A stretch of DNA of 64,000 nucleotides from Methylobacillus flagellatus_A (GTDB taxonomy: Bacteria > Pseudomonadota > Gammaproteobacteria > Burkholderiales > Methylophilaceae): the NCBI RefSeq assembly GCF_031344055.1, contig NZ_JADBEN010000003.1. One strand, 5' to 3'. Of this stretch, positions 42,025-51,241 are shown in pieces. The position numbers and the translations under genes were made by a program. The notes under the pieces are model-generated. The model saw only the letters and a list, made by a program, of their open reading frames with translations. It did no database searches and was not told the DNA's origin. Numbering within the stretch: position 1 is the stretch's first letter; each line of letters starts with the position of its first letter.

Positions 42025-42626
42025 AATGCCAGCCTTTCCAGCTGTTGCACGAGTTTGGTCAAGGCATGGCCGCGATGGCTGATGCGGTTCTTGATTTCGG
42101 CTGGCAGTTCCGCCGCGGTTTGTCCGGTCTTGGCATCGAGAAATAACGGGTCGTAGCCAAAACCGCCGCTGCCGCGCTGTTCAGCCAGGATTTCTCCTTG
42201 CCAGATGCCTTCCGCAATCAGTGGTTGCGGGTCGTCGTCGTGGCGCACCAGTACCATGATGCAATAGTAATAAGCATGCCTGTCGTGCTGGCCATCCAGG
42301 CTTTGCAGCAGCTTCTGGTTGTTGCGCTCATCGGATTTGGGCTCGCCGGCATAGCGTGCGGAATAGACGCCCGGCGCGCCTTGCAGCGCGTTGACGCAGA
42401 TGCCCGAGTCGTCGGCCAGCGCGGGCAGGCCGGTATGGCGGCTGGCATGGCGTGCCTTGGCCAACGCATTCTCGATGAAGGTCACGAATGGTTCTTCCGC
42501 TTCCGGCACATTGAACGCGGATTGCGGCAACACCTCGATAGAAAGCGGCGCGAGCAAGGCCTGGATTTCCCTCAGCTTGCCCTGGTTGCCGCTAGCGATC
42601 ACCAGTTTCTGGAAAGGCATGCCCAT
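42021..42626 (-). CDS. rdgB: dITP/XTP pyrophosphatase (RdgB/HAM1)
   Basis: 201 aa; removes non-canonical purine nucleotides (dITP, XTP) from the precursor pool. Family motifs: LVIASGNQGKLREIQALL, FIENALAKARHASRHTGLPA, ADDSGICVNALQGAPGVYSA and GGFGYDPLF near the C-terminus. It follows rph by 2 nt, the usual rph-rdgB pairing. Confidence 0.96.
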   Translation of the reverse strand: MGMPFQKLVIASGNQGKLREIQALLAPLSIEVLPQSAFNVPEAEEPFVTFIENALAKARHASRHTGLPALADDSGICVNALQGAPGVYSARYAGEPKSDERNNQKLLQSLDGQHDRHAYYYCIMVLVRHDDDPQPLIAEGIWQGEILAEQRGSGGFGYDPLFLDAKTGQTAAELPAEIKNRISHRGHALTKLVQQLERLAL

Positions 42627-42628
42627 GC

Positions 42629-43345
42629 TTACAGCCCCAGCGCCTCTTTCTGCTTGAGCAAGAGGGTGCGGATGCCGCTTTCGGCCAGTTCCAGCATACG
42701 GTTCATGGCCTCGCGCTGGAACGGCTCGCCTTCCGCGGTGCCCTGGATTTCGACAAAGCCGCCGCTGCCGGTCATGACCACGTTCATGTCGGTATCGCAG
42801 GCGGAATCCTCGATGTAATCCAGGTCCAGCACCGGAGTACCCTGGTAGACGCCAACGGAAATGGCGGCCACCGCGTCGCGCAACGGCGATGCCTGGATGA
42901 GCCCTTTGCTCAACAGAAAGCCGACCGCATCATGCAGCGCCACATAGGCCCCAGTGATGCTGGCGGTGCGCGTGCCGCCGTCGGCCTGGATCACGTCGCA
43001 ATCGAGATGGATGGTGCGTTCGCCCAGCTTCTCGAGGTCGATGACGGCGCGCAGGCTGCGGCCGATCAGGCGCTGGATTTCCTGCGTGCGGCCCGATTGT
43101 TTGCCCCGTGCCGCCTCGCGGTCCATGCGGCTGCCGGTGGAGCGGGGCAGCATGCCGTATTCCGCGGTGGTCCAGCCCTGGTTCTTGCCGCGCAGGAAGG
43201 GCGGTACTTTATCTTCGACGCTGGCGGTACACAGCACATGGGTGTCGCCGAACTTGACCAGCACAGACCCTTCCGCATGCTTGGTGTAACGGCGGATGAT
43301 CTCGACTTCGCGTAGCTGGTCTGGGGCGCGATTGCTGGGACGCAT
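42629..43345 (-). CDS. rph: Ribonuclease PH
   Basis: 238 aa; phosphorolytic 3'-5' exoribonuclease trimming tRNA precursors. It starts MRPSNRAPDQLREVEIIR and contains FGDTHVLCTASVEDKVPPFL, the RTQEIQRLIGRSLRAVIDL segment and DCDVIQADGGTRTASITGAY with the phosphate/metal site. ATG 43345 is chosen because AGGAA lies 6 nt upstream and it matches the family N-terminus; the open frame extends 27 nt further. Confidence 0.96.
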   Translation of the reverse strand: MRPSNRAPDQLREVEIIRRYTKHAEGSVLVKFGDTHVLCTASVEDKVPPFLRGKNQGWTTAEYGMLPRSTGSRMDREAARGKQSGRTQEIQRLIGRSLRAVIDLEKLGERTIHLDCDVIQADGGTRTASITGAYVALHDAVGFLLSKGLIQASPLRDAVAAISVGVYQGTPVLDLDYIEDSACDTDMNVVMTGSGGFVEIQGTAEGEPFQREAMNRMLELAESGIRTLLLKQKEALGL

Positions 43346-43447
43346 GATGTTTCCTGAATTTGCAAAGTGCATATTATATGTGATGGCTACTATTTAGGCT
43401 TGATGATTACCGGGAGCCAGAGCCGTTTTTGTCTTGAACGGTTAGGA

Positions 43448-44368
43448 TCAATGCCTGCTGCGTCTGATGGCGGCGTTGATCTCGGCGATGGCGCGCTCGA
43501 TGTCTTCTTCATCCAGGTCGGCGGCCGTTGCCGCGGTACTATTTTCTGCCGGTTCCGCCGGCCCGAGGATGGTGTGGGACTGGGCCAATGACATCTCCAG
43601 CGTGGAGATCGTCAGCGGCTGTTCGGCCTTGCTTTCCCATTGCACGCCGATGGCGCTCAGGTTGTCCATGTTCTTGCCTCCCAGCCGCTCGGCAGCATCC
43701 AGCAAGCTGGGCACGCTGTGGGCGATGCCGAGGCCGCTGTTGAGGATGTCCTGCATGCGTTCATCGCTGAGCTGGGCCCATAAGCCGTCGCTGCACAGCA
43801 GGATCTGGTCCCCCGCCTCCAGGGAATAAGGCGGACTGATTTCTATGCTCGGGGTCAACTCGCTGCCCAGGCAGTTGTATATCTTGTTGCGGTCAGGGTG
43901 TTGCAGCATGGATTTCGCATCCAGCTTGCCCTGTTTCAGCATCAGCTGGACGATGGAATGGTCCTCGGTACGGAACAGCCGCTTGCCGTTGCGGAAATGA
44001 TAGAGGCGCGAGTCGCCCACATGGGCGCAGTAGAGCGTGTTGTGCTGCAGGATGCCTACTACCAGCGTGGTCTTGGGCGTTTCCGGCAGTCCGCGGTTTT
44101 CTGCCAGCTGGTGGATGGCCTCATGCAGTTTCATGATCTCGGTCTGCAGGAATCCTACTACGTCGGGCAGGTCCGGCTGGGCCGCCTGCTGGAATGCGCC
44201 GGTGAGCATCTTGACCGCGAGCTGTGCCGCGACTTCACCATGATGATGGCCGCCCATGCCGTCGGCAAGCGCCAGCAACACGGCGTTTTTGCTGTAGGAA
44301 TAGGCAACCCGGTCCTGGTTGACCGGGCGTCCTCCGCTACGGCTGCTCTGGTGTATGGTGAATTTCAT
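43448..44368 (-). CDS. PP2C-family serine/threonine protein phosphatase
   Basis: 306 aa. Metal-dependent PP2C motifs are in order: RPVNQDRVAY, LLALADGMGGHHHGEVAAQL, LYCAHVGDSRLYHFRNGK, DHSIVQLM, ILLCSDGLWAQL and DNLSAIGV. All the acidic residues expected to bind the two Mn/Mg ions are present. The C-terminal ~50 residues form an acidic extension (DLDEEDIERAIAEINAAIRR). It lies 28 nt after the protein kinase gene and should dephosphorylate that kinase or its substrates. Confidence 0.93.
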   Translation of the reverse strand: MKFTIHQSSRSGGRPVNQDRVAYSYSKNAVLLALADGMGGHHHGEVAAQLAVKMLTGAFQQAAQPDLPDVVGFLQTEIMKLHEAIHQLAENRGLPETPKTTLVVGILQHNTLYCAHVGDSRLYHFRNGKRLFRTEDHSIVQLMLKQGKLDAKSMLQHPDRNKIYNCLGSELTPSIEISPPYSLEAGDQILLCSDGLWAQLSDERMQDILNSGLGIAHSVPSLLDAAERLGGKNMDNLSAIGVQWESKAEQPLTISTLEMSLAQSHTILGPAEPAENSTAATAADLDEEDIERAIAEINAAIRRSRH

Positions 44369-44395
44369 CCTGGTTTAGTGAGTGCTCAATATCTT

Positions 44396-45331
44396 TCAAT
44401 CCTGGGTGAACAGCGAGGTAATCTTGTTCAGCCAGCCGTGGCGCGCGGGCAGCGGCACCGCTTCCAGCAACGATTTCTGCAAGGCAAACACGCTGGGCGG
44501 GCGGTCCATGTGGTCCAAGGCCATGCAGTTGTCGATGATCTGCAGCAGGTTGCGCGAGTACCTTCCCTTGCCCAGCCTGACTGCAGGCACCAGCTGGTCC
44601 TTCCTCACGCGCTGGTCCGCCGCTTGCGGCGCGGCCTGGAGCAGGCAGGCGTACATGCTGGCGCCTATGCTGTAGACATCGCTCCATGGGCCGAGTTGCT
44701 TGCGGTCGCCATATTGTTCGGGCGAGGCGAATCCGGGGGTATAGCTTGGCGGCAGCGCGTTGGAGGCTTCGTTGAGCGCCATGCGGGCGGAGCCGAAATC
44801 CAGCAATACCGGGGAGCCGTCCAGGCGGATATAGATGTTGGCGGGCTTGATGTCGAGGTGCAGCAGCTTTTGCGCATGCACCTCGCGCAGGCCGTTGAGC
44901 AGCTGGCTGAACACGCTGCGCAGCATGGTTTCCGGCAAGGCTGTGTCGCGCGCCAGCACGTATTCCTGCAGGGATTTGCCGCGTTCGTAGCGCATCACCA
45001 TGTAGACGGTGTCATTGGCGCGGAAGAAGTTCTGCACGCGTACGATGTTCTTGTGCTCGATATTGGCCAGCGCCCGGCCTTCCTCGAAAAAGCATTTCAA
45101 TCCGAAACGGAATCCTGCGGCGGCTTCATTGGTCGGAATGCGTACCTGGTCGCCTTCCTTGCGCAGCGCGAGCATGTTGGGAAGGTATTCCTTGATGGCG
45201 ACGGTGGTGTCGTTTTCCAGGTCGCGTGCGATATAGACGAAGCTGAATCCACCGGCACTGAGAAGCTTTTTGATTTCATAGCCCTGCAATTGATAGCCTG
45301 GCGGCAGGGCAAGATTCTGGTTGGCGTGCAT
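44396..45331 (-). CDS. Hanks-type serine/threonine protein kinase
   Basis: About 311 aa, a single cytoplasmic kinase domain without membrane anchor. Glycine loop LLSAGGFSFVYIARD (somewhat degenerate), catalytic Lys in VAIKEYLP, catalytic loop LLHLDIKPANIYI, DFGSARMAL and the APE-like FASPEQYG are all visible. HLD replaces the usual HRD, so it is of the non-RD class, implying activation-loop phosphorylation is not required. The frame is open to TTG 45355; I use ATG 45331, but neither has a strong ribosome binding site. It diverges from yicC. Confidence 0.9.
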   Translation of the reverse strand: MHANQNLALPPGYQLQGYEIKKLLSAGGFSFVYIARDLENDTTVAIKEYLPNMLALRKEGDQVRIPTNEAAAGFRFGLKCFFEEGRALANIEHKNIVRVQNFFRANDTVYMVMRYERGKSLQEYVLARDTALPETMLRSVFSQLLNGLREVHAQKLLHLDIKPANIYIRLDGSPVLLDFGSARMALNEASNALPPSYTPGFASPEQYGDRKQLGPWSDVYSIGASMYACLLQAAPQAADQRVRKDQLVPAVRLGKGRYSRNLLQIIDNCMALDHMDRPPSVFALQKSLLEAVPLPARHGWLNKITSLFTQD

Positions 45332-45445
45332 GTGCTGGTGAATGATGGGCGGCAAGGGTAAAACCTATAATTTGCAGGCTATTCTGTCATGAAACGCTCC
45401 GGATTTGATACCATGGGCCAAATTTAATCGGGAATTTCCATCAAC

Positions 45446-46312
45446 ATGATTTTCAGCATGACGGGTTATGCCTCGCTGGAGCAGGAGGTGAGCCATGGCG
45501 TTCTGGTGCTCGAACTGCGTTCGGTCAATCATCGCTACCTCGAGTTGCAGCTCAAGCTGGATGACAATGTGCGCATGTTCGAACCGCAGGTGCGCGAACT
45601 GATCAACCAGCGCCTCAAGCGCGGCAAGGTGGAGTGTCGCATCAGCCTGGCACATCGCGCCTCCGAACAGCGGCAGGTGCAGCTGGACGACACGGTGTTG
45701 CAGCAGCTGGCGCAGATGACCGTCAGCGTGCAACGCCACTTCCCGGAAAGCCGCCCCTTGAGCGTGGCGGACATCCTGCGCTGGCCAGGGGTGATATCGG
45801 GAGAAGGCGCGGATCACGAGGCCTTGGCAGCCGCCATTCGCGACAGCCTGCTGAAGCTGGTGCAGCAGATGACGGAAGCCCGGGCGCGCGAAGGCATTAA
45901 ACTCAAGGCCATCATCCTCGACCGCCTGGCGGAAATGGAAGGCCTGGTCGCCAGGGTGCGTCCCTTGCTGCCCGAGCAGGTGAAGATCTATCAGGAGCGC
46001 CTGTACGGTAAACTGCAGGAAGCGCTGGGCTCGGTGGATGACGAGCGTATCCGCCAGGAACTCACCATCTTCGCCCAGCGGATTGATGTGGATGAGGAGT
46101 TGAGCCGCCTGGGCGCGCATATCGAGGAAGTGAAGCGCATTCTCGAAGCAGGCAGCCCGGCAGGCAAGCAGCTGGATTTCCTCATGCAGGAACTGAACCG
46201 CGAAGCCAATACCCTGGCTTCCAAGTCTGTTTCCACCGAAGTGTCGCAAGTCGCCATGGCGCTCAAGCTGCTGATCGAGCAAATGCGCGAGCAAGTGCAG
46301 AACATAGAGTAG
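45446..46312 (+). CDS. YicC-family endoribonuclease-like protein
   Basis: 288 aa, matching YicC/YloC: N-terminal MIFSMTGYASLEQEV with the typical SMTGYA, LRSVNHRYLELQLKLDD, RGKVECRISL and the DUF1732 C-terminus EVKRILEAGSPAGKQLDFLM, QELNREANTLASKS. E. coli YicC and relatives have endoribonuclease activity on small RNAs. It lies upstream of gmk, rpoZ and spoT, the usual proteobacterial neighbourhood. Confidence 0.93.
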   Translation: MIFSMTGYASLEQEVSHGVLVLELRSVNHRYLELQLKLDDNVRMFEPQVRELINQRLKRGKVECRISLAHRASEQRQVQLDDTVLQQLAQMTVSVQRHFPESRPLSVADILRWPGVISGEGADHEALAAAIRDSLLKLVQQMTEARAREGIKLKAIILDRLAEMEGLVARVRPLLPEQVKIYQERLYGKLQEALGSVDDERIRQELTIFAQRIDVDEELSRLGAHIEEVKRILEAGSPAGKQLDFLMQELNREANTLASKSVSTEVSQVAMALKLLIEQMREQVQNIE

Positions 46313-46377
46313 CCGTCCGATTGTCCTGGCGCAGGCTGCTGCCTGGCCGCGAACCTCATTGATCCGGAACTTAAGCA

Positions 46378-47424
46378 ATGCGCGATTTCAGATATTCCTT
46401 TTTCGTCACTTTCCTCTGCCTTGGGCTGGCCGCGCTCTGGGGCTATGAAATCAAGGGCGGGGTATCCGGCATCTGGCCTGCGCTGAGCGTGGCGCTGATC
46501 CTCGGCATCATGGAAATCAGCCTGTCTTTCGACAATGCCGTGGTGAACGCCTCCATCCTCAAGGAGATGGACGAAAAATGGCGGCATATCTTCCTCACCG
46601 TGGGCATCCTGATTGCCGTGTTCGGCGTACGACTGCTGTTCCCCTTGCTGCTGGTGGCGGCGGCCACCGACCAGGGGCTGCTCGAGGTAGCCGACATGGC
46701 CATCAATAATCCGGTGCTGTATGCCGACTACCTCGACGATGGCCATAACGCGATTGCGGCATTCGGCGGCTCCTTCCTGTTCCTGGTGTTCCTGAGCTTC
46801 TTGCTGGACCCGGAGAAGGAGCTGCACTGGCTGGGCCGCCTGGAAGCGGCATTCGGCAGGCTGGGCAGCCTGGAGTCCATCAAGATCATCGTCATCCTGT
46901 TGATCCTGCTGGGTTTGCAGAACTTCCTGCCCATTTCGCAGGCAGAGCGCCTGACCATCCTGCTGGCAGGGTTGAGCGGGGTGGTGCTGTATGTGGTGAT
47001 CGACAGCCTGAGCGGGTTTTTCTCCTCGCAGGCCGAGGGCGACGCCTTCGCCAAGACCGCGAAGCGCAACGGGGCGATGGGATTCCTTTACCTGGAAATT
47101 CTCGACGCCTCGTTCTCGTTCGACGGCGTGATCGGCGCGTTTGCGATTACGCGCGACGTGGTGATCATCATGCTGGGCCTGACCATAGGCGCGATGTTCG
47201 TGCGCTCCATGACCGTGCGCCTGGTGTACAAGGGCACGCTAGACAACTATGTTTACCTGGAGCACGGCGCCCACTATGCGATCGGGGTGCTCGGGCTGAT
47301 CATGTTCTACACCATCTACCGGCCCGTGCCTGAAGTGGTGACCGGCCTCATCGGCGTGGTGTTCATCATGGCGGCCTTGTTGTCATCCATCTTCTACAGG
47401 CGCAGACTGGCGCATCGGGTCTGA
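46378..47424 (+). CDS. DUF475 / TerC-like integral membrane protein
   Basis: 348 aa with about nine transmembrane segments. The TerC-type motif appears twice, as LILGIMEISLSFDNAVVNAS and YLEILDASFSFDGVIGAFAI. The paired acidic residues in the membrane (ME..SFDN, LE..SFDG) suggest metal-ion transport, as proposed for TerC/Alx manganese exporters. The substrate here is inferred only. It interrupts the common yicC-gmk adjacency. Confidence 0.85.
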   Translation: MRDFRYSFFVTFLCLGLAALWGYEIKGGVSGIWPALSVALILGIMEISLSFDNAVVNASILKEMDEKWRHIFLTVGILIAVFGVRLLFPLLLVAAATDQGLLEVADMAINNPVLYADYLDDGHNAIAAFGGSFLFLVFLSFLLDPEKELHWLGRLEAAFGRLGSLESIKIIVILLILLGLQNFLPISQAERLTILLAGLSGVVLYVVIDSLSGFFSSQAEGDAFAKTAKRNGAMGFLYLEILDASFSFDGVIGAFAITRDVVIIMLGLTIGAMFVRSMTVRLVYKGTLDNYVYLEHGAHYAIGVLGLIMFYTIYRPVPEVVTGLIGVVFIMAALLSSIFYRRRLAHRV

Positions 47425-47457
47425 TTTTTTAAGTTTGCACGACGGAACAACCACGCT

Positions 47458-48066
47458 ATGAAAGGCAACCTATTCATTATCACCGCCCCATCGGGCGCCG
47501 GAAAAACCTCGCTGGTGCGCGCGCTGCTGGACGGTGACGAGCATATCAAGCTCTCTGTCTCCCATACCACGCGCCAGCCGCGGCCGGGCGAGGAGGACGG
47601 CGTGCATTACCACTTCGTCGAGGAAGCCAGGTTCGTGGAACTGCTCAACCACGGCGACTTCCTCGAAAGCGCGCAGGTGCACGGCGCTTATTACGGCACA
47701 TCGCAGTCGACGGTGAATTCCGTATTGGCGGAAGGATACGACCTGATCCTGGAAATCGACTGGCAGGGCGCGCAGCAGGTGCGCAGCCAGTATGCCGAAG
47801 CCATCAGCATCTTCATCCTGCCGCCTTCGATGGAGGCCCTGGAGCAGCGCCTGAACAACCGCGCGCAGGATAGCGCGGAGGTGATTGTGCGCAGGCTTGC
47901 TGCGGCGCGGGACGAGATGCGCCACGTGGCGGAATTCGACTATGTTACAATCAACGACAGGTTTGAACATGCGCTGGAAGACCTGCGGGCCATTATCCGC
48001 AGCCAGAGATTGCGGCGCGAAAAGCAATTGCTGCGCTACCAGGATGTGGTGCAGAAACTGCTCTAG
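47458..48066 (+). CDS. gmk: Guanylate kinase
   Basis: 202 aa; phosphorylates GMP to GDP. P-loop APSGAGKTSLV, GMP-binding segment SVSHTTRQPRPGEEDGVHYH and LEIDWQGAQQVR are present. It precedes rpoZ and spoT, linking the GTP pool to (p)ppGpp metabolism. Confidence 0.97.
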   Translation: MKGNLFIITAPSGAGKTSLVRALLDGDEHIKLSVSHTTRQPRPGEEDGVHYHFVEEARFVELLNHGDFLESAQVHGAYYGTSQSTVNSVLAEGYDLILEIDWQGAQQVRSQYAEAISIFILPPSMEALEQRLNNRAQDSAEVIVRRLAAARDEMRHVAEFDYVTINDRFEHALEDLRAIIRSQRLRREKQLLRYQDVVQKLL

Positions 48067-48120
48067 CCGTCTTCCGGCCCATGTAAATGTACATGACAAA
48101 ATTCAGGAGATATTCGTAAC

Positions 48121-48333
48121 ATGGCACGTATTACCGTTGATGATTGTCTGGAAAAGATACCCAACCGTTTCCAGTTGACCCTTGTCGCCGCCTACCGCGC
48201 ACGCCAGCTCGCCAATGGCTCGGAGCCGCTCGTGAACGCGCACGGCAGCAAGGATAAGCCCACCGTGCTGGCGCTGCGTGAAATCGCGGCTGCCAAGGTA
48301 GGCCTGGAAGTGCTTAATCGCGGACACGCCTGA
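48121..48333 (+). CDS. rpoZ: RNA polymerase omega subunit
   Basis: 70 aa: MARITVDDCLEKIPNRFQLT followed by LVAAYRARQLANGSEP. A small RNA polymerase subunit that aids assembly and forms a ppGpp-binding site with beta-prime. AGGAG precedes the ATG. The gmk-rpoZ-spoT order is classical. Confidence 0.97.
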   Translation: MARITVDDCLEKIPNRFQLTLVAAYRARQLANGSEPLVNAHGSKDKPTVLALREIAAAKVGLEVLNRGHA

Positions 48334-48437
48334 TCGCACAACCTTGCAGTGAATGCTAGCTGGTGATGCAGCCGGGATCATGCCAATGCACGGTCCCGGG
48401 TTGGCGACTATGTAGAATTGAGTAATTACTGGAATTT

Positions 48438-50660
48438 ATGCCCAAGACCGCAGCCAAAAGACCAGCCGAACCAGTTTCACCCTTACCTTTGCTGCCAGCG
48501 GACAGCGAAGACTCCCAACTCACCCTGCGCCTGCGGGAATACCTCAAGCAAGACGACATAGACCATATCTGGGACGCCTACCGTTTCAGCGCCGCTGCCC
48601 ATGAAGGGCAGGTGCGCCGTAGCGGCGAGCCCTATGTGATTCACCCGGTCAGCGTGGCCGGCATCTTGGCCGAACTGCATCTCGATCCCCCGACTTTGAT
48701 CGCGGCCTTGCTGCACGACGTGGTGGAGGATACCGGCGTCACCAAGCAGGAAATCGGCGAGAAATTCGGCAAACAGGTGGCCGAGCTGGTGGACGGATTG
48801 TCCAAGCTCGACAAGATCGAGTTCCAGAGCGCGACCCAGGCGCAAGCGGAGAATTTCCGCAAAATGCTGCTGGCGATGTCGCAGGACGTGCGCGTGATCC
48901 TGGTCAAGCTTGCCGACCGCTTGCACAACATGAGCACGCTCGATGTCATGAAGCCGGAGAAGCAGCGGCGCATCGCGCGTGAAACGCTGGATATCTATGC
49001 CCCGATCGCCAACCGGCTCGGGTTGAACGAGATTTACCAGACGCTGGAGGACTTGAGCTTCAAGTACCTCTATCCGATGCGCCACCGCGTGATTTCCAAG
49101 GCGGTCATGGCGGCGCGCGGCAACCGCAAGGAAGTGGTCGGCAAGATCCTCGACGCCATCAACCAGCGCCTGAAAGACCAGCATATCGATGCCGATGTGA
49201 CCGGGCGCGAAAAGCACCTTTACAGCATCTACAAGAAAATGACGGGCAAGACCGTCACCTTTTCGCAGATCTACGATATCTACGGCTTCCGCGTCATCGT
49301 ACGCGACCTGCCGACCTGTTACGCCGCGCTAGGCGTGCTGCACGGGCTCTACAAGCCGATTCCCGGCAAGTTCAAGGACTATATCGCCATCCCCAAGGCC
49401 AACGGCTACCAGTCGTTGCATACGACGTTGTTCGGCCCGTTCGGCACGCCGATCGAAATCCAGATACGCAGCCGCGAAATGCACAACATTGCCGATGCGG
49501 GGGTTGCCGCGCACTGGCTCTACAAGACCACGGATGCCCACCTGACGGCCTTGCAGCAGCAAACGCACCAATGGCTGCAGCGCCTGCTGGACATCCAGAG
49601 CGAGAGCACCGACTCGCTCGAGTTTCTCGAACATTTCAAGGTCGACCTGTTCCCGGACGAGGTCTACGTCTTCACGCCCAAGGGCACCATCATGGCATTG
49701 CCCAAGGGGGCCACTGCCGTCGATTTCGCCTATGCGGTGCATACCGACATCGGCAACCGCTGCGTGGCGGTGAAGATCAACCAGGAACTCGCTCCCTTGC
49801 GGACCGAGCTGCACAACGGCGACCATGTCGAGATCATCACCGCCGCCCATGCGCACCCCAACCCCGCATGGCTCAATTACGTGCTGACCGGCAAGGCGCG
49901 CGCCCATATCCGGCACTATCTCAAATCCATGCAGTCCACCGAGTCGGCATTGCTGGGCGAGCGCATGCTCAACCAGGCGCTGCGCGCCCTGCACGCCAAC
50001 CCCATCACGATTGATGATCCTGCCTGGCAGCGCCTGGTGCGGGATTATGGCGCGAAGAGCAAGGACGAAATCCTCGCGGACATCGGCATGGGCAAGCGCC
50101 TGAACGTCATGGTGGCGCACCAGTTGATGGCGCAGGCAGGGCAGCAGGAAGCCGTGGCGGAGCAGCAGAAGGTGCCTGCCAAGGTGCTGGACACCATCAC
50201 CATCCGCGGCTCCGAGGGCATGGCGGTGCAGTTCGCGCAATGCTGCCGCCCCATTCCCGGCGATCCCATCCTGGGCTTCATCAACAAGGACAAGGGGCTG
50301 GTGATCCATACCCACGATTGTCCGGCAATCCGCAAATTCCGCCTCGATCCCGACAAGTGGCTGGACGTGGAATGGGACCCGCAGGGGCACAGGCTGTACA
50401 AGGTCAGCCTCAAGCTGGTGGTGGCGAACCGCCGCGGCATGCTGGCGAAGATCGCCTCAGGCATTGCCGAGGCCGGCTCGAATATCGACAATGTCAGCAT
50501 GGAAGAGGCGGACAACAGCACCTACACCAACATGAACTTCACCGTGCAGGTGGAGAACCGCGTGCACCTGGCCGAGCTGATGCGGCGCCTGCGCAAGATT
50601 CCGGATGTGGTGCGCATCAACCGCGTCAAGGGTTCCGGGGCCGAGCAGCGGATTCAGTAG
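48438..50660 (+). CDS. spoT: Bifunctional (p)ppGpp synthetase/hydrolase (RelA/SpoT family)
   Basis: 740 aa. The hydrolase HD domain is intact (His93-Asp94 and Glu97-Asp98 in LLHDVVEDTG; LADRLHNMSTL). It is followed by the synthetase domain (GREKHLYSIYKKM, IYDIYGFRVIV), a TGS domain (DEVYVFTPKGTIMALPKGAT), the zinc-finger region (AQCCRPIPGD, THDCPAIRK) and a C-terminal ACT domain (SLKLVVANRRGMLAKIASG). The stringent-response alarmone is controlled by this protein. The rrn promoters at the window's right end have the GC-rich discriminators expected of ppGpp targets. Confidence 0.95.
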   Translation: MPKTAAKRPAEPVSPLPLLPADSEDSQLTLRLREYLKQDDIDHIWDAYRFSAAAHEGQVRRSGEPYVIHPVSVAGILAELHLDPPTLIAALLHDVVEDTGVTKQEIGEKFGKQVAELVDGLSKLDKIEFQSATQAQAENFRKMLLAMSQDVRVILVKLADRLHNMSTLDVMKPEKQRRIARETLDIYAPIANRLGLNEIYQTLEDLSFKYLYPMRHRVISKAVMAARGNRKEVVGKILDAINQRLKDQHIDADVTGREKHLYSIYKKMTGKTVTFSQIYDIYGFRVIVRDLPTCYAALGVLHGLYKPIPGKFKDYIAIPKANGYQSLHTTLFGPFGTPIEIQIRSREMHNIADAGVAAHWLYKTTDAHLTALQQQTHQWLQRLLDIQSESTDSLEFLEHFKVDLFPDEVYVFTPKGTIMALPKGATAVDFAYAVHTDIGNRCVAVKINQELAPLRTELHNGDHVEIITAAHAHPNPAWLNYVLTGKARAHIRHYLKSMQSTESALLGERMLNQALRALHANPITIDDPAWQRLVRDYGAKSKDEILADIGMGKRLNVMVAHQLMAQAGQQEAVAEQQKVPAKVLDTITIRGSEGMAVQFAQCCRPIPGDPILGFINKDKGLVIHTHDCPAIRKFRLDPDKWLDVEWDPQGHRLYKVSLKLVVANRRGMLAKIASGIAEAGSNIDNVSMEEADNSTYTNMNFTVQVENRVHLAELMRRLRKIPDVVRINRVKGSGAEQRIQ

Positions 50661-50713
50661 CGTCACTTTTCAACCAATAATACTTCAACCAATCGAGTTT
50701 TCAGGAGAGATAC

Positions 50714-51100
50714 ATGGCCAAGCAAATCATCCATACCGATGGCGCCCCCCAGGCGATCGGCACCTATTCCCAGGCAGTCAAGGTCAACGGCAGCACCGTG
50801 TATCTGTCCGGCCAGATCGGCCTTGACCCTGCGACCATGGAGTTGGTGGATGGCATCGAGGCGCAAGTCCACCGCGTATTCAAGAACCTCAAGGCCGTGG
50901 CGGAAGCCGCCGGCGGCTCGCTCGCTGACGTGGTCAAGCTCAATATCTTCCTGACCGACCTCTCCCACTTTGCGCTGGTGAACACCATCATGGCGGAATA
51001 CTTCACCCAGCCTTATCCTGCCCGCGCAGCGGTCGGCGTGGCGCAGCTGCCGCGCAACGCGCTGGTGGAAGCCGATGGCGTGCTGGAGATTGGCGCCTAA
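50714..51100 (+). CDS. ridA: RidA-family enamine/imine deaminase
   Basis: 128 aa; hydrolyses reactive 2-aminoacrylate and related enamines. MAKQIIHTDGAPQAIGTYSQ at the start, VYLSGQIGLDPAT, and the RAAVGVAQLPRNALVEADGV segment with the catalytic Arg. CAGGAGAG precedes the ATG. It lies after spoT as in E. coli and many relatives. Confidence 0.93.
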   Translation: MAKQIIHTDGAPQAIGTYSQAVKVNGSTVYLSGQIGLDPATMELVDGIEAQVHRVFKNLKAVAEAAGGSLADVVKLNIFLTDLSHFALVNTIMAEYFTQPYPARAAVGVAQLPRNALVEADGVLEIGA

Positions 51101-51241
51101 GCACGATGACTTTCCTGGCGTGTTGCATTGCTTGCGTTTGTACCGTGTGTCCAGCAATGCCGCCAGGGTCGCTTGACCGATTTTCCAGCCTGCTCATGAC
51201 ATATTGAGCGACTCAGCCAGGATCAATAACTTCCCAGGATC

